From positions 1-6,815 of the forward strand of contig JAAZVM010000023.1 of the NCBI GenBank assembly GCA_018623505.1: a stretch of DNA of 6,815 nt, written 5' to 3'. Below, in pieces: positions 1 through 6,815 of the stretch. Each line of letters starts with the position of its first letter. Position 1 is the stretch's first letter. The DNA comes from Patescibacteria group bacterium. Lineage in GTDB: Bacteria; Patescibacteriota; Gracilibacteria; BD1-5; UBA6164. Below the pieces are notes generated by a model. That model was given only the letters and a program-made list of their open reading frames with translations. It was not told the DNA's origin and searched no databases. The translations under genes and the position numbers were made by a program.

Positions 1-2632
1 CCATTGCTCAGGTTTTTTTCTCCATCTCAGCTCTTACAAGTTTTTCAGGAGCCTTACTCACAAAAGCTTCATTTAAAAGTTTTTTATCAAGTATAGAAAT
101 ATACTCTTTAGTATCCTTTATTTGTTCCTTTAATCTTTCAGTTTCTTTTTCTACATCTAATGCATTAGAAGTATCTACATAAACTTCGACTCAAGCTTTT
201 ATAACTCAATAAGCAAGTTCATTTGAGCTTGGTTTTTTATCAATCAATTCAAAGCTTTCAGCTTTTACAATTCAAGCTATCAAATCTAATGCTTCAGATA
301 AAACTTCTGCATTTTTATTTTTTGCATATATAAATAATCATATTGTTTTATTTGGCATTATATTATTTTCAGCTCTTATTGCTCTTATTTCTCTGATTAC
401 ATCAAATACTAATTTGTTATCTTTTTCTATATTTTCATCTCTAAATCAATCTACATATCACCAATCAGAAACTATTAAATCTCAAGTAAATCAAAGTTTA
501 TTGTAAATTTCTTCAGTTACAAATGGTATGTAAGGATGCCATAATTTAAGTAATTTATTTATTACATAAGTTATTACCTTATCTCAATATTTAGAAGTTT
601 CTTTAGTTAACTTAAACTCTTCAATATAATAATCACAAAATTCATTTTTAGTAAAAACTTGTAATTCTTGACCAGCCTCAGAAAAATCATAACTTTCCAT
701 AGAACTAGAAACAAGTTTAGATAAATAGTCAATTCTTGAAAGTATCCACTTCTCATGAAACATAAGCTCAGAATAACTCGATTTAATTTCTTTTTCTAAA
801 GATTCTATATCAGTAAAAACTGATTCTAAATTAGTTGATACAAATCTAGATGCATTCCATAATTTATTTATAAAAAACATATTATTTTCTACATTTTCCT
901 CATCAAACTTTAAATCATTTCAAGGAGTATTACCTACACTTAAAGTTAGTCTTAAAGCATCAGTACCGTATTTTTCAATCATATCAACAGGATCTATTCA
1001 ATTCCCTAGTGATTTACTCATTTTTCTACCTATTTTATCTTTAACAAGTCAATGAAGATAGATAGTTTTAAACGGTGTTTGACCTGTAAATTCATATCAG
1101 AATAACAGCATTCTTATAACCCAAAAGAAAATTATATCATGACCTGTTTCAAGAACTGATGCAGGATAAAATTGTTTAACTAATTCATTTTGCGAATCTG
1201 AATCCATATTATAATCCAAAACAGCAAAAGGCCACAATGCAGAACTAAACCAAGTATCAAGAGCATCTGTATCCCTAACTAACTCTACTTCTTTACCATA
1301 GTGTCATTTTGAAGTTTCTAAAGCCATTTCTTCTGTTTCAGCACAAAACATCTCACCATCTGGTCAATACCAAACTGGTATTTGGTGTCACCATAATAAT
1401 TGTCTAGATATACACCAATCTCTAAGATTAAAAATCCAATCTTCAAATGTCTTATTAAATCTTTTTGGTACTATTTCAAAATCTTTTTCCCTATATCATT
1501 TAATTACTTTTTTAACTATAGGCTCCATTTTAACAAACCATTGTGTTGAAACTATTGTTTCAATTTTAGCATGTGATCTTTCTCAATATCAAACTCTAGA
1601 AATATGATCTTCGATTTTTACTAAATTTCATTTTGATTTTAAAAGCTCAACGATATTTTCTCTAGCAGTTAAAAAGTCTTGTCATGCAAATATACCTGCA
1701 ACTTCAGTCATATTTCAATCTTTACCTAAAACAACTCTATTTAATGGTAAATCATGTCTTTTAGCAACTTCAAAGTCATTCGCATCGTGAGCAGGAGTGA
1801 TTTTAACAGCTCAAGTACCAAACTCCATATCTACCATTTCATCAGCAACAAGAGGGATTTCTTTATTTACTATTGGTAATATAAGTTTTTTACCAGCTTT
1901 TAGTAGTTTTTTATATCTTTTATCTTTTGGATGAACTGCAACTGCAACATCTCATAAAAGAGTTTCAGGTCTAGTAGTAGCTACTATAACTTCATTATCA
2001 CTTCATGAAACAAAGTAAGTAATATGAAAAAGTTTTCATTTTTCTTCTTTATAAACAACTTCTTGATCAGAAACTACTGTATCTAAAACAGGATCGTAAT
2101 TAACCATATACTCTCATTTATAAATCAAACCTTTGTTATATAAATCAACAAAAGCTTTATTTACTTTTTCATTCATATCTGGATCCATTGTAAACTTTTC
2201 TTTTGACCAGTCACAACTTGTACCCATTTTTCTAAATTGATTTTGAATTTGTCATCCATAATTTTTAGTCCAATGCCAACATTCATCAAGAAACTCTTCT
2301 CTTGAAATATTGTGTTTTGTTTTACCTTCTTTTGCAAGCTTTTCTTCAACTTTAACTTGTGTAGAAATACCAGCATGATCAGTACCTGGTAAAAGCAAAG
2401 TAGAATCACCTTTCATCCTATGGTATCTTACCATAATATCCTCTAAGGTAAGCATTACTGAATGCCCTATATGTAATTTTGAAGTTACATTTGGAGGAGG
2501 CATAGGTATATAAAATTGTTCTCAAGTAGTTGATTTTCTTGGTTTAAAACTACACGATTGCTCCCAAGATTTATAAAGTTTTTCTTCAAAATCTTTAGGA
2601 GAATATTTTTTTGGGAAATCGTTATTTCACAT
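1..2632 (-). CDS. valS: Valyl-tRNA synthetase (3' end beyond window)
   Basis: This class I aminoacyl-tRNA synthetase charges tRNA-Val with valine and removes mischarged threonine in the cytoplasm. I chose the start ATG at 2630-2632 because the protein then opens with the usual pre-HIGH segment ([20 protein letters not shown]). Visible signatures are [13 protein letters not shown] with HIGH at residues 54-57, the CP1 editing domain with TTRPET at 219-224 and [13 protein letters not shown] at 271-283, the STQWFVKM and [14 protein letters not shown] blocks, and KMSKS at 537-541 followed by LGNGIDPVD. A C-terminal coiled-coil arm ends the visible part ([15 protein letters not shown], then [14 protein letters not shown]). 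The window shows 877 codons, and the family's usual length suggests only a few residues are missing. About 30 in-frame TGA codons occur, many at invariant glycines, so this is a code-25 gene and not a pseudogene. No Shine-Dalgarno motif precedes the start. Confidence 0.98.
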
Positions 2633-2646
2633 ATAAAAAAATTATT

Positions 2647-2686
2647 AGTTAAAATAAGTTAATTGCCTGTTAAGCGAATTTTAACT
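2647..2686 (-). repeat. Inverted repeat in the valS leader
   Basis: AGTTAAAAT (2647-2655) pairs with ATTTTAACT (2678-2686) around a 22-base loop, just upstream of the valS start and inside the predicted leader. No T-box consensus (UGGN-type box followed by a terminator) is visible. It could be a weak leader structure or a chance feature of AT-rich DNA. Confidence 0.25.
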
Positions 2687-2690
2687 GACT

Positions 2691-2719
2691 CATATACACT
2701 TTTTGTAATATGTTGTCAT
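2691..2719 (-). promoter_or_regulatory. Putative valS promoter
   Basis: On the minus strand, ATGACA (2719-2714) and TATATG (2696-2691) are separated by 17 bases, resembling a sigma-70 -35/-10 pair with one mismatch to TTGACA and one or two to TATAAT. It lies between the 2736-2777 hairpin and the valS start, which would give a leader of roughly 50 nt. The AT-rich background makes chance matches common. Confidence 0.4.
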
Positions 2720-2735
2720 ATTAGCATATTTAAGT

Positions 2736-2777
2736 AAAAAATAAGCTTATTACATTATAGTAATAAGCTTATTTTTT
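2736..2777 (-). terminator. Perfect 18-bp hairpin, probable bidirectional terminator
   Basis: The arms at 2736-2753 and 2760-2777 are exact reverse complements with a 6-base loop. They start with six A and end with six T, so either strand would give a stem followed by a U run. On the minus strand it lies after the 105-aa gene and its nearer hairpin, and before the valS promoter region, so it would insulate valS from upstream transcription. An operator for valS is a less likely alternative. Confidence 0.6.
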
Positions 2778-2800
2778 CAAAAAGAAATTGAAATAAAACA

Positions 2801-2823
2801 AAATGCTAGCAAAGCTAGCATTT
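2801..2823 (-). terminator. Rho-independent terminator of the 105-aa gene
   Basis: AAATGCTAGC (2801-2810) and GCTAGCATTT (2814-2823) form a 10-bp stem with a 3-base loop. The core GCTAGC is the most GC-rich short stem in this intergenic region. On the minus strand it is followed by a T-rich stretch and starts 26 bases past the TAA of the 105-aa gene, an ordinary position for a terminator. Confidence 0.72.
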
Positions 2824-2848
2824 TTAAAGTCGAAAGAAGTTAAATTAA

Positions 2849-3166
2849 TTATTCAACTTCTCTCCACTTAATAGGCGGGTACGCTTCAAGTCGTCCAGCT
2901 AAATGATACCTCCAATCAGGGATAAGTAACCCATCGGGATCAAACAGAGGTTTACTTATAGGGAGTACCTGTGGGGGAGTTGAATAATTATAGTGCTCCT
3001 TAAGACTATTCAAATAGTCCTCTGTTAATCCTATAAAATAAACCATGGGAATCATTCCAAATGATTTAATATATTCAAAATCTCCTATTTTAGATACTTT
3101 GATTTTGTAGGTAGTATCAAAGTTTAAACAAGACCCTTCAGTAAATCCAGTAGTTACTTCAGTCAC
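2849..3166 (-). CDS. Hypothetical protein, 105 aa, with foreign-looking codon use
   Basis: I do not recognise this family. Translation begins at GTG (3166-3164), six bases after a clear AAGGAG (3178-3173), and ends at TAA. The product is soluble-looking, with no signal peptide or membrane segment. The N-terminal half (TTYKIKVSKIGDFEYIKSFG) has alternating beta-like character, a short helix-like stretch (TEDYLNSLKEHYNY) follows, and the C-terminal third is rich in proline, aromatic residues and tryptophan (PPQVLPISKPLFDPDG, then PDWRYHL and YPPIKWREVE). All seven glycines use GGA or GGG and none uses TGA, unlike the neighbouring genes. It also uses GCG, CCG, CCC and CGA and looks visibly richer in GC. 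These features suggest acquisition from a standard-code organism, which is inference. The good SD and intact frame argue that it is a real, expressed gene. Confidence 0.75.
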   Translation of the reverse strand: MTEVTTGFTEGSCLNFDTTYKIKVSKIGDFEYIKSFGMIPMVYFIGLTEDYLNSLKEHYNYSTPPQVLPISKPLFDPDGLLIPDWRYHLAGRLEAYPPIKWREVE

Positions 3167-3172
3167 AATCTT

Positions 3173-3178
3173 CTCCTT
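3173..3178 (-). promoter_or_regulatory. Ribosome binding site of the 105-aa gene
   Basis: AAGGAG on the minus strand sits six bases before the GTG start codon and settles that start. valS, topA and dus in this window have no comparable motif before their starts. Confidence 0.75.
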
Positions 3179-3193
3179 TTTTATATATGAAAA

Positions 3194-3232
3194 TGACTAT
3201 TCTATAATTTAAATAAAATTATAGAATAGTCA
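3194..3232 (-). terminator. 17-bp perfect inverted repeat: terminator or operator
   Basis: The arms 3194-3210 and 3216-3232 are exact reverse complements around a 5-base loop (AAATA). On the minus strand the structure begins three bases after the TAA of the small membrane ORF and is followed by a short T-rich stretch (ATTTTC), fitting a weak terminator. It also lies immediately upstream of the RBS of the 105-aa gene. Its outer edge contains TTGACT (3233-3228), with TAAATT 16 bases further on (3211-3206), so it could be the promoter and operator of that gene instead. The sequence alone does not decide between the two. Confidence 0.5.
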
Positions 3233-3235
3233 AAT

Positions 3236-3472
3236 TTATAAAAAAAAGAAAAAAGCAGAATCCTGTATCTTTGTTATGATTGTCATATCAGGGTTTATCA
3301 TAATTAGCTCAAAAAGATTGTCAGATATTCATTCAAGTATAGTAAGTCATAAAGCTAATGAAGCTAAAGCAAAAAGAGATAATCTAAAAACTGATTCTAG
3401 TATTGAAGTTTTTTTCTTAAAAAGTTTTTTGATTTTTTTATATTTTTTACGTAAAAGTTTTTTAATTTTCAT
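3236..3472 (-). CDS. Small putative membrane protein, 78 aa, with UGA-coded glycines
   Basis: This ORF exists only if TGA is read as glycine, and it has two TGA codons. From the ATG at 3472 the product starts with a strongly basic stretch (MKIKKLLRKKYKKIKKLFKK), continues through TSILESVFRL into one likely membrane segment at about residues 31-49 (LSLFALASLALGLTILEGI), and ends in a short tail (SDNLFELIMINPDMTIITK, then IQDSAF and a hydrophobic end) before TAA. Basic residues before a single hydrophobic segment suggest a cytoplasmic N-terminus, by the positive-inside rule. An AGGAG at 3501-3497 lies 24 bases before this ATG, too far for a normal RBS. An in-frame ATT at 3490, six bases after AGGAG, would give 84 residues. 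A hairpin follows the stop almost directly. I recognise no family. The opposite strand also has a 77-codon open frame, so coding strand is moderately certain. Confidence 0.55.
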
Positions 3473-3496
3473 AATATATATATTAATAATTAACTT

Positions 3497-3501
3497 CTCC
3501 T
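3497..3501 (-). promoter_or_regulatory. SD-like AGGAG upstream of the small membrane ORF
   Basis: AGGAG followed by AAGTTA then in-frame ATT closely matches the layout of the 105-aa gene (AGGAG, AAGATT, GTG). It supports minus-strand translation here, possibly from a non-AUG start at 3490, although the first ATG is at 3472. Confidence 0.4.
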
Positions 3502-3533
3502 ATTATTAAATCATAATTAAATTTAAAAAGCAA

Positions 3534-3561
3534 AAAAAGATACATTTTTATGTATCTTTTT
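3534..3561 (-). terminator. topA terminator overlapping the stop codon
   Basis: AAAAAGATACAT (3534-3545) and ATGTATCTTTTT (3550-3561) form a 12-bp stem with a 4-base loop. Read on the minus strand, the stem ends in a run of seven T. The topA stop codon (3550-3548) lies at the loop, so the last codons of topA form one arm of the terminator. Confidence 0.75.
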
Positions 3562-5851
3562 CAGTTTCTTCTTCGTTTTTATTTAATTCTGCAAGTTTTA
3601 TATTCAATTCATCCCATACATCTTTTGGTATAGGTTTAGCTATTTTTACTTTTGGATAATTTTTGGCTGCTAGAAATTGTCATCTTTTTGAGTTTTTTAA
3701 AACTAGTTCCTCTCAAGTTTCTTCATCTATAAGTAATCATTTAGATTCTAGTATTGATTCTAGTAGTTCTTCTTTTTCATCTTTTATTTTTCAAATCCAT
3801 TTTACTTTTGGATACTCACTACTTGCTAGAAATGGTCCATATCTACCAGTTTTTACAACTATAGTTCATTCAACTCAGTCTGGACAAGGTTTTCATTCAT
3901 ACTTTTTTCTTAAAGATTCAAGAGCATCTTTTTCTTCTTTTGGTGTATCTATAAAATCACATTCTGGATAACCTGAACAACCAATAAACTTCCCTGTTTT
4001 ACTATGTCTGTATATCAAATCATCTCCACATTTAGGACAAGCTTTTCAAACTTTTTCTACAACTTTTTCAGCATTTTCACCAGCATTCTCTAGATCTTTT
4101 TTTAAACTACCATTCCAAAATCTGTCAAGCATAGTAGAGTAAGAATCATCTCAAGATGCTATTTTATCAAAGTCTTCTTCTACATTTGAAGTAAATTTAT
4201 AATCCATCATAGTTTTAAAGTATTCTTCTAGGAAATCATTTACAGTAAAAGCTATATCTGTTGGAGAAAGGTGTTTTTTATTAAGTTTTTCTATATATCA
4301 TCTATCTATTATAGTAGAGATAGTTGGGGCATAAGTAGATGGTCTACCAATTCATTCTGATTCTAATTTTTTAACTAATGATGCTTCAGTATATCTAGCT
4401 GGGGGTCTAGAAAATAATTGTCACATATCTAAATTGATTGATGAAAGAATTTCTCATTTTTTTATTTCTGGAAGCATAGAAGAATCACTTTCTAAATCTT
4501 CATTTTCATCATCTGTAGACTCTATATATAAAGTCATAAATCAATCAAATTTAATAACTTCTCATTTAGTAATCCATTCCTGAGTTTTATCTTCTACTGG
4601 AGAAAAAGTAAAAGTTGTTACTTCAACTATTGCATCAGACATTTGTGAAGCTAAAGTTCTTTTCCATATAAGAGTATATAGTTTTAGTTGAGTAGCATCT
4701 AGTACTCAAGATAAACTTTCTGGAGTTCTAGTTAAATCTGTTGGTCTAATAGCTTCATGAGCTTCTTGTGCACCTGAAGACTTTGTTTTATATGTCCTAG
4801 TTTTATGATAATCTTTTCAAAAAGATGACTCTATAACTGATTTTGCTTGAGATTTTGCTTGATCAGAAAGGTTTACACTATCTGTTCTCATGTATGTAAT
4901 AAGACCTTGTCTTCACTCTTTTCATAAATCTATTCATTCATAAAGTTTTTGAGCAATCATCATAGTTTGTTTAACTCAAAAACCAAATTTTCTAGATGCT
5001 TCTTGTTGTAAAGTAGATGTAGTAAATGGAGCTCAAGGAGATCTTTTACTATCTTTTTTAACTGAATCAATTAGTTCAAAATCTATAGAATAATCTGTAG
5101 ATAATAAAAGTGTATCTTTTTTTGTTTTTTCTTCTTTAAAAGCAGATAAATCATTTACAAGTTTAGATATAAGCTTCAAAGCTTCTTCTTTTGATTTTAT
5201 TTTTTTAGTTTTTCAGGCAATTTTATTTAAAGTAGCTTTAAACTTAATACCTGAAAAATCAAATAAAACACTTAATTTCCAAGATTCTTCTGGTTTAAAA
5301 TCTATTATTTCTCTTTCTTTTTCTACTATAAGTTTCACAGCAACCGACTGAACTCTACCTGCAGAAAGCCCCTTTCTTATTTTTTTCCATAAAACTGGAC
5401 TTACTTTATATCATACAAGTCTATCTAGGATTCTTCTAGCTTGTTGAGCATCAACAAGTTTTAAATCTATAGTTCTAGCATTATCAACTGCATCTAAAAT
5501 AGCTTTTTTTGTGATTTCATGAAACACTATTCTTTTTGTTGTTGTAGCATCGAGCTTTAATGCACTACAAAGATGCCATCATATAGCTTCTCATTCCCTA
5601 TCTTCATCGGTTGCTATCCATACTTCATTTGATTCTTTTGCAAGTTTCTTTAATCAGTCTACTGTTTTCTTTTTTTCAGGGCTTATTTCATAATCAGGTG
5701 CAAATCAATTATCTATATCTATACCTAGGTTTTTTGATGGTAAATCTCTAATATGTCACATAGAAGCAACAACTTTAAAATCAGGTCATAGGAATTTTTC
5801 TATTGTTTTTCATTTTGCTGGTGATTCGACTATCACTAAATTTTTAGCCAT
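3548..5851 (-). CDS. topA: DNA topoisomerase I (type IA)
   Basis: The enzyme relaxes negative supercoils by single-strand cleavage and passage through a 5'-phosphotyrosine link. The frame is 767 residues from ATG at 5851 to TAA. The Toprim domain begins [16 protein letters not shown] with Glu9, and carries MGHIRDLP and the acidic DEDREG motif at 82-87. [15 protein letters not shown] and [14 protein letters not shown] follow. The catalytic tyrosine is Tyr320 in [14 protein letters not shown], close to the E. coli position 319. Near the C-terminus one intact four-cysteine zinc finger is visible (CPKC at 605-608, CSGYPEC at 625-631). Two further repeats have lost most cysteines ([17 protein letters not shown] and [15 protein letters not shown]). 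An acidic tail ([11 protein letters not shown]) ends the protein. Many glycines are TGA-coded, including Gly87 in the metal-binding motif. There is no SD motif, and a hairpin with eight T abuts the start codon. Confidence 0.98.
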
Positions 5852-5884
5852 AAAAAAAAGTTATATATTACTACATAACTTTTT
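5852..5884 (-). terminator. Hairpin and U run abutting the topA start
   Basis: AAAAAGTTAT (5855-5864) and ATAACTTTTT (5875-5884) form a 10-bp stem with a 10-base loop. On the minus strand it is followed by eight T (5859-5852) and then directly by the topA ATG. It starts 38 bases after the stop of the 169-aa gene, fitting that gene's terminator. Because it ends at the topA start codon, transcription of topA from upstream must pass it, or topA must start from a very close promoter such as one using TAATAT in the loop. Confidence 0.55.
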
Positions 5885-5921
5885 AATATTTTTTTTTATT
5901 AAGTCAAAAGAAAAACTATTT

Positions 5922-6431
5922 TTAAATTGATAAAACATTTTTTACTAAATTTTTGTTATCAAATGGGAATTTATAATTTTCTAAGTATCTTACTATAGTA
6001 TAAAAAATAGTCCATTTATCCATATGGTTATACATATATGAGTTTCACTCATTTTTCAAAGGATTAAACTCTTTCAATAAAGAACTAAAATGGTTTTTTG
6101 AAGAAATTAGTGGAGTTATACCTTTTTCTAAGTAACTTTTAAGATTTTCTATATCATCATCACAAACTATGAAATCAAATCATATATAATCTTCCTCTGA
6201 TATATTTCAAGTTGCTACTACATTGTTTCATAACTTCTCTGTTTCTATACCATTTACATAAACTACAAATCCTGACGGAAGATTAACAAGTCAATCTCTC
6301 AAATCTTTTATTATACTTTTATTTGTAAGCATTATAAGTCATAATGCTTTATTTTTTTTAATTAATCATAATTTATTTTTCAATAAATCACTTCTCTCCT
6401 TCTTTTCTTTTAAAACGTTATTTAATTCCAT
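5922..6431 (-). CDS. Hypothetical protein, 169 aa
   Basis: I do not recognise this protein. Starting at ATG 6431 it has a basic N-terminus (MELNNVLKEKKERSDLLKNK) with no signal peptide and no clear membrane segment. The central part alternates hydrophobic strands and loops (IMLTNKSIIKDL, SGFVVYVNGIE, NNVVATGN, GFDFIVCDDDIENLKSYL, GITPLISSKNH), consistent with a Rossmann-like alpha/beta fold. The C-terminus is helical and aromatic (DKWTIFYTIVRYLENYKF, ending NKNLVKNVLSI). Seven of about ten glycines are TGA-coded, so it is native to this genome's code. An AAGGAG lies within the first codons with an in-frame TTG about a dozen bases beyond, so a shorter start is possible, but the promoter position fits the ATG. 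It is followed by the hairpin before topA and diverges from dus. No catalytic motif supports a named function. Confidence 0.85.
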
Positions 6432-6461
6432 ACAGAAAAGTTAAACTAATAAACTAAAATT

Positions 6462-6491
6462 ATTATAACATATAAATATACCCAAAATCAA
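6462..6491 (-). promoter_or_regulatory. Promoter of the 169-aa gene
   Basis: On the minus strand, TTGATT (6491-6486) and a perfect TATAAT (6467-6462) are 18 bases apart, a good sigma-70 type pair. Transcription would start near 6455, giving a leader of about 25 bases before the ATG at 6431. Confidence 0.6.
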
Positions 6492-6507
6492 TTATTAAGA
6501 CTTGATT
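6486..6507. repeat. Short dyad in the divergent promoter region
   Basis: AATCAA (6486-6491) and TTGATT (6502-6507) are inverted around 10 bases, between the 169-aa gene and dus. The left half coincides with the proposed -35 of the 169-aa gene. It could be a small operator or a chance repeat. Confidence 0.25.
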
Positions 6508-6535
6508 ATTTAAAAAAAAATAGAAAAATATAGTT

Positions 6536-6563
6536 TTGCAATTTAATAATTAATAAATAAAAT
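6536..6563 (+). promoter_or_regulatory. Possible dus promoter
   Basis: TTGCAA (6536-6541) and TAAAAT (6558-6563) are 16 bases apart and would place the transcript start about 25 bases before the dus ATG. The region is nearly all A and T, so support is modest. Confidence 0.35.
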
Positions 6564-6595
6564 CTCTAAAACTTTTAAAAAAATAAATCAACTTA

Positions 6596-6815
6596 ATGAA
6601 AGACTTTTGGAAAAAACAATTAGAAAAAAAATGAAAATTAGTTTTCTTAGCTCCTATGGATGGTTATTGAGATAGTGCATATAGACAAGCTATGAAAAGA
6701 GTATCACCTCATATTTTTTGTGTGAGTGAATTTTATAGTGCTGATTGACTTATTCATTCAAAATTTTTAGCTGATTCTGTTCTTCCTCATCAAGCTATGG
6801 AAGAACCTCTTATTA
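6596..6815 (+). CDS. dus: tRNA-dihydrouridine synthase (N-terminal part)
   Basis: Enzymes of this FMN-dependent family reduce specific uridines in the tRNA D-loop to dihydrouridine. The 73 visible codons begin at ATG 6596 with MKDFWKKQLEKKGKLVFLAP. The family's N-terminal FMN-barrel signature follows, APMDGYGDSAYRQAMKRVSP, at about residues 19-38, then VSEFYSADGLIH, the usual second strand and loop. The catalytic cysteine normally lies further downstream and is outside the window, so activity and the DusA/B/C subtype cannot be judged. In-frame TGA codons occur at glycine positions (KKGKL, YGDS, ADGL). There is no SD motif. The gene diverges from the 169-aa gene. Confidence 0.93.

Noticed and set aside
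2173..2409. Minus-strand open frame of 78 codons
   Set aside because: It is an alternative frame within the valS catalytic domain and its translation resembles no protein.
1..2632. valS (and likewise topA) as a pseudogene broken by stop codons
   Set aside because: All interruptions are TGA at glycine positions, with no TAA, TAG or frameshift and with all catalytic motifs intact. Pieces such as 584-880 and 2252-2503 are parts of one continuous gene.
2633..2735. T-box riboswitch in front of valS
   Set aside because: No T-box consensus, specifier-loop arrangement or leader terminator/antiterminator pair could be found in this short AT-rich leader.
3276..3509. Plus-strand open frame of 77 codons
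   Set aside because: It lies over the minus-strand small membrane ORF, lacks an RBS, uses no TGA glycines and ends in low-complexity Phe/Ile/Tyr residues. The minus-strand reading has a coherent membrane-protein pattern, an AGGAG and a hairpin after its stop. Some doubt remains.
3663..3971. Plus-strand open frame of 102 codons rich in serine
   Set aside because: It is antisense to the C-terminal zinc-finger region of topA and has no independent support.
1..6815. CRISPR array, tRNA or rRNA gene, insertion sequence
   Set aside because: No regularly spaced repeats, cloverleaf, rRNA-like sequence or transposase was seen on either strand. The 105-aa gene has no recognisable mobility gene or target duplication beside it.

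Overview
The window comes from a very AT-rich bacterium that reads UGA as glycine instead of stop (genetic code 25). Valyl-tRNA synthetase and DNA topoisomerase I are each a single intact reading frame only if in-frame TGA is translated. The TGA codons fall on conserved glycines: val[10 protein letters not shown] and [13 protein letters not shown], topA MGHIRDLP and DEDREGEAIG. This code is established for Candidatus Absconditabacteria (SR1) and Gracilibacteria (BD1-5), both in the Patescibacteria/CPR, so the host is very likely one of these. Every complete gene ends in TAA, as expected when TGA is not a stop.

Layout. Five genes lie on the minus strand, read from right to left: a 169-aa protein of unknown function (5922-6431), topA (3548-5851), a small putative membrane protein (3236-3472), a 105-aa protein of unknown function (2849-3166), and valS (start at 2632, running off the left edge with its last few residues missing). 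On the plus strand, a tRNA-dihydrouridine synthase gene starts at 6596 and runs off the right edge. It diverges from the 169-aa gene across an AT-rich promoter region.

The minus-strand genes do not look like a tight operon. Almost every junction carries a hairpin: 5855-5884 before topA, 3534-3561 at the topA stop, 3194-3232 after the small membrane ORF, and two hairpins (2801-2823 and 2736-2777) between the 105-aa gene and valS. valS, topA and dus are housekeeping genes for tRNA charging, DNA supercoiling and tRNA modification, and show no obvious functional link beyond position.

The most unusual part is 2736-3500. It holds a small lysine-rich membrane ORF that is visible only under code 25. 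Next to it is a 105-aa gene whose seven glycines are all GGN, with codons (GCG, CCG, CCC, GGG, CGA) that are rare in the neighbours, a GTG start and a canonical AAGGAG ribosome binding site. Hairpins flank this gene on both sides. It is the best candidate here for recently acquired DNA. I saw no CRISPR array, tRNA, rRNA, transposase or complete undescribed multi-gene system.
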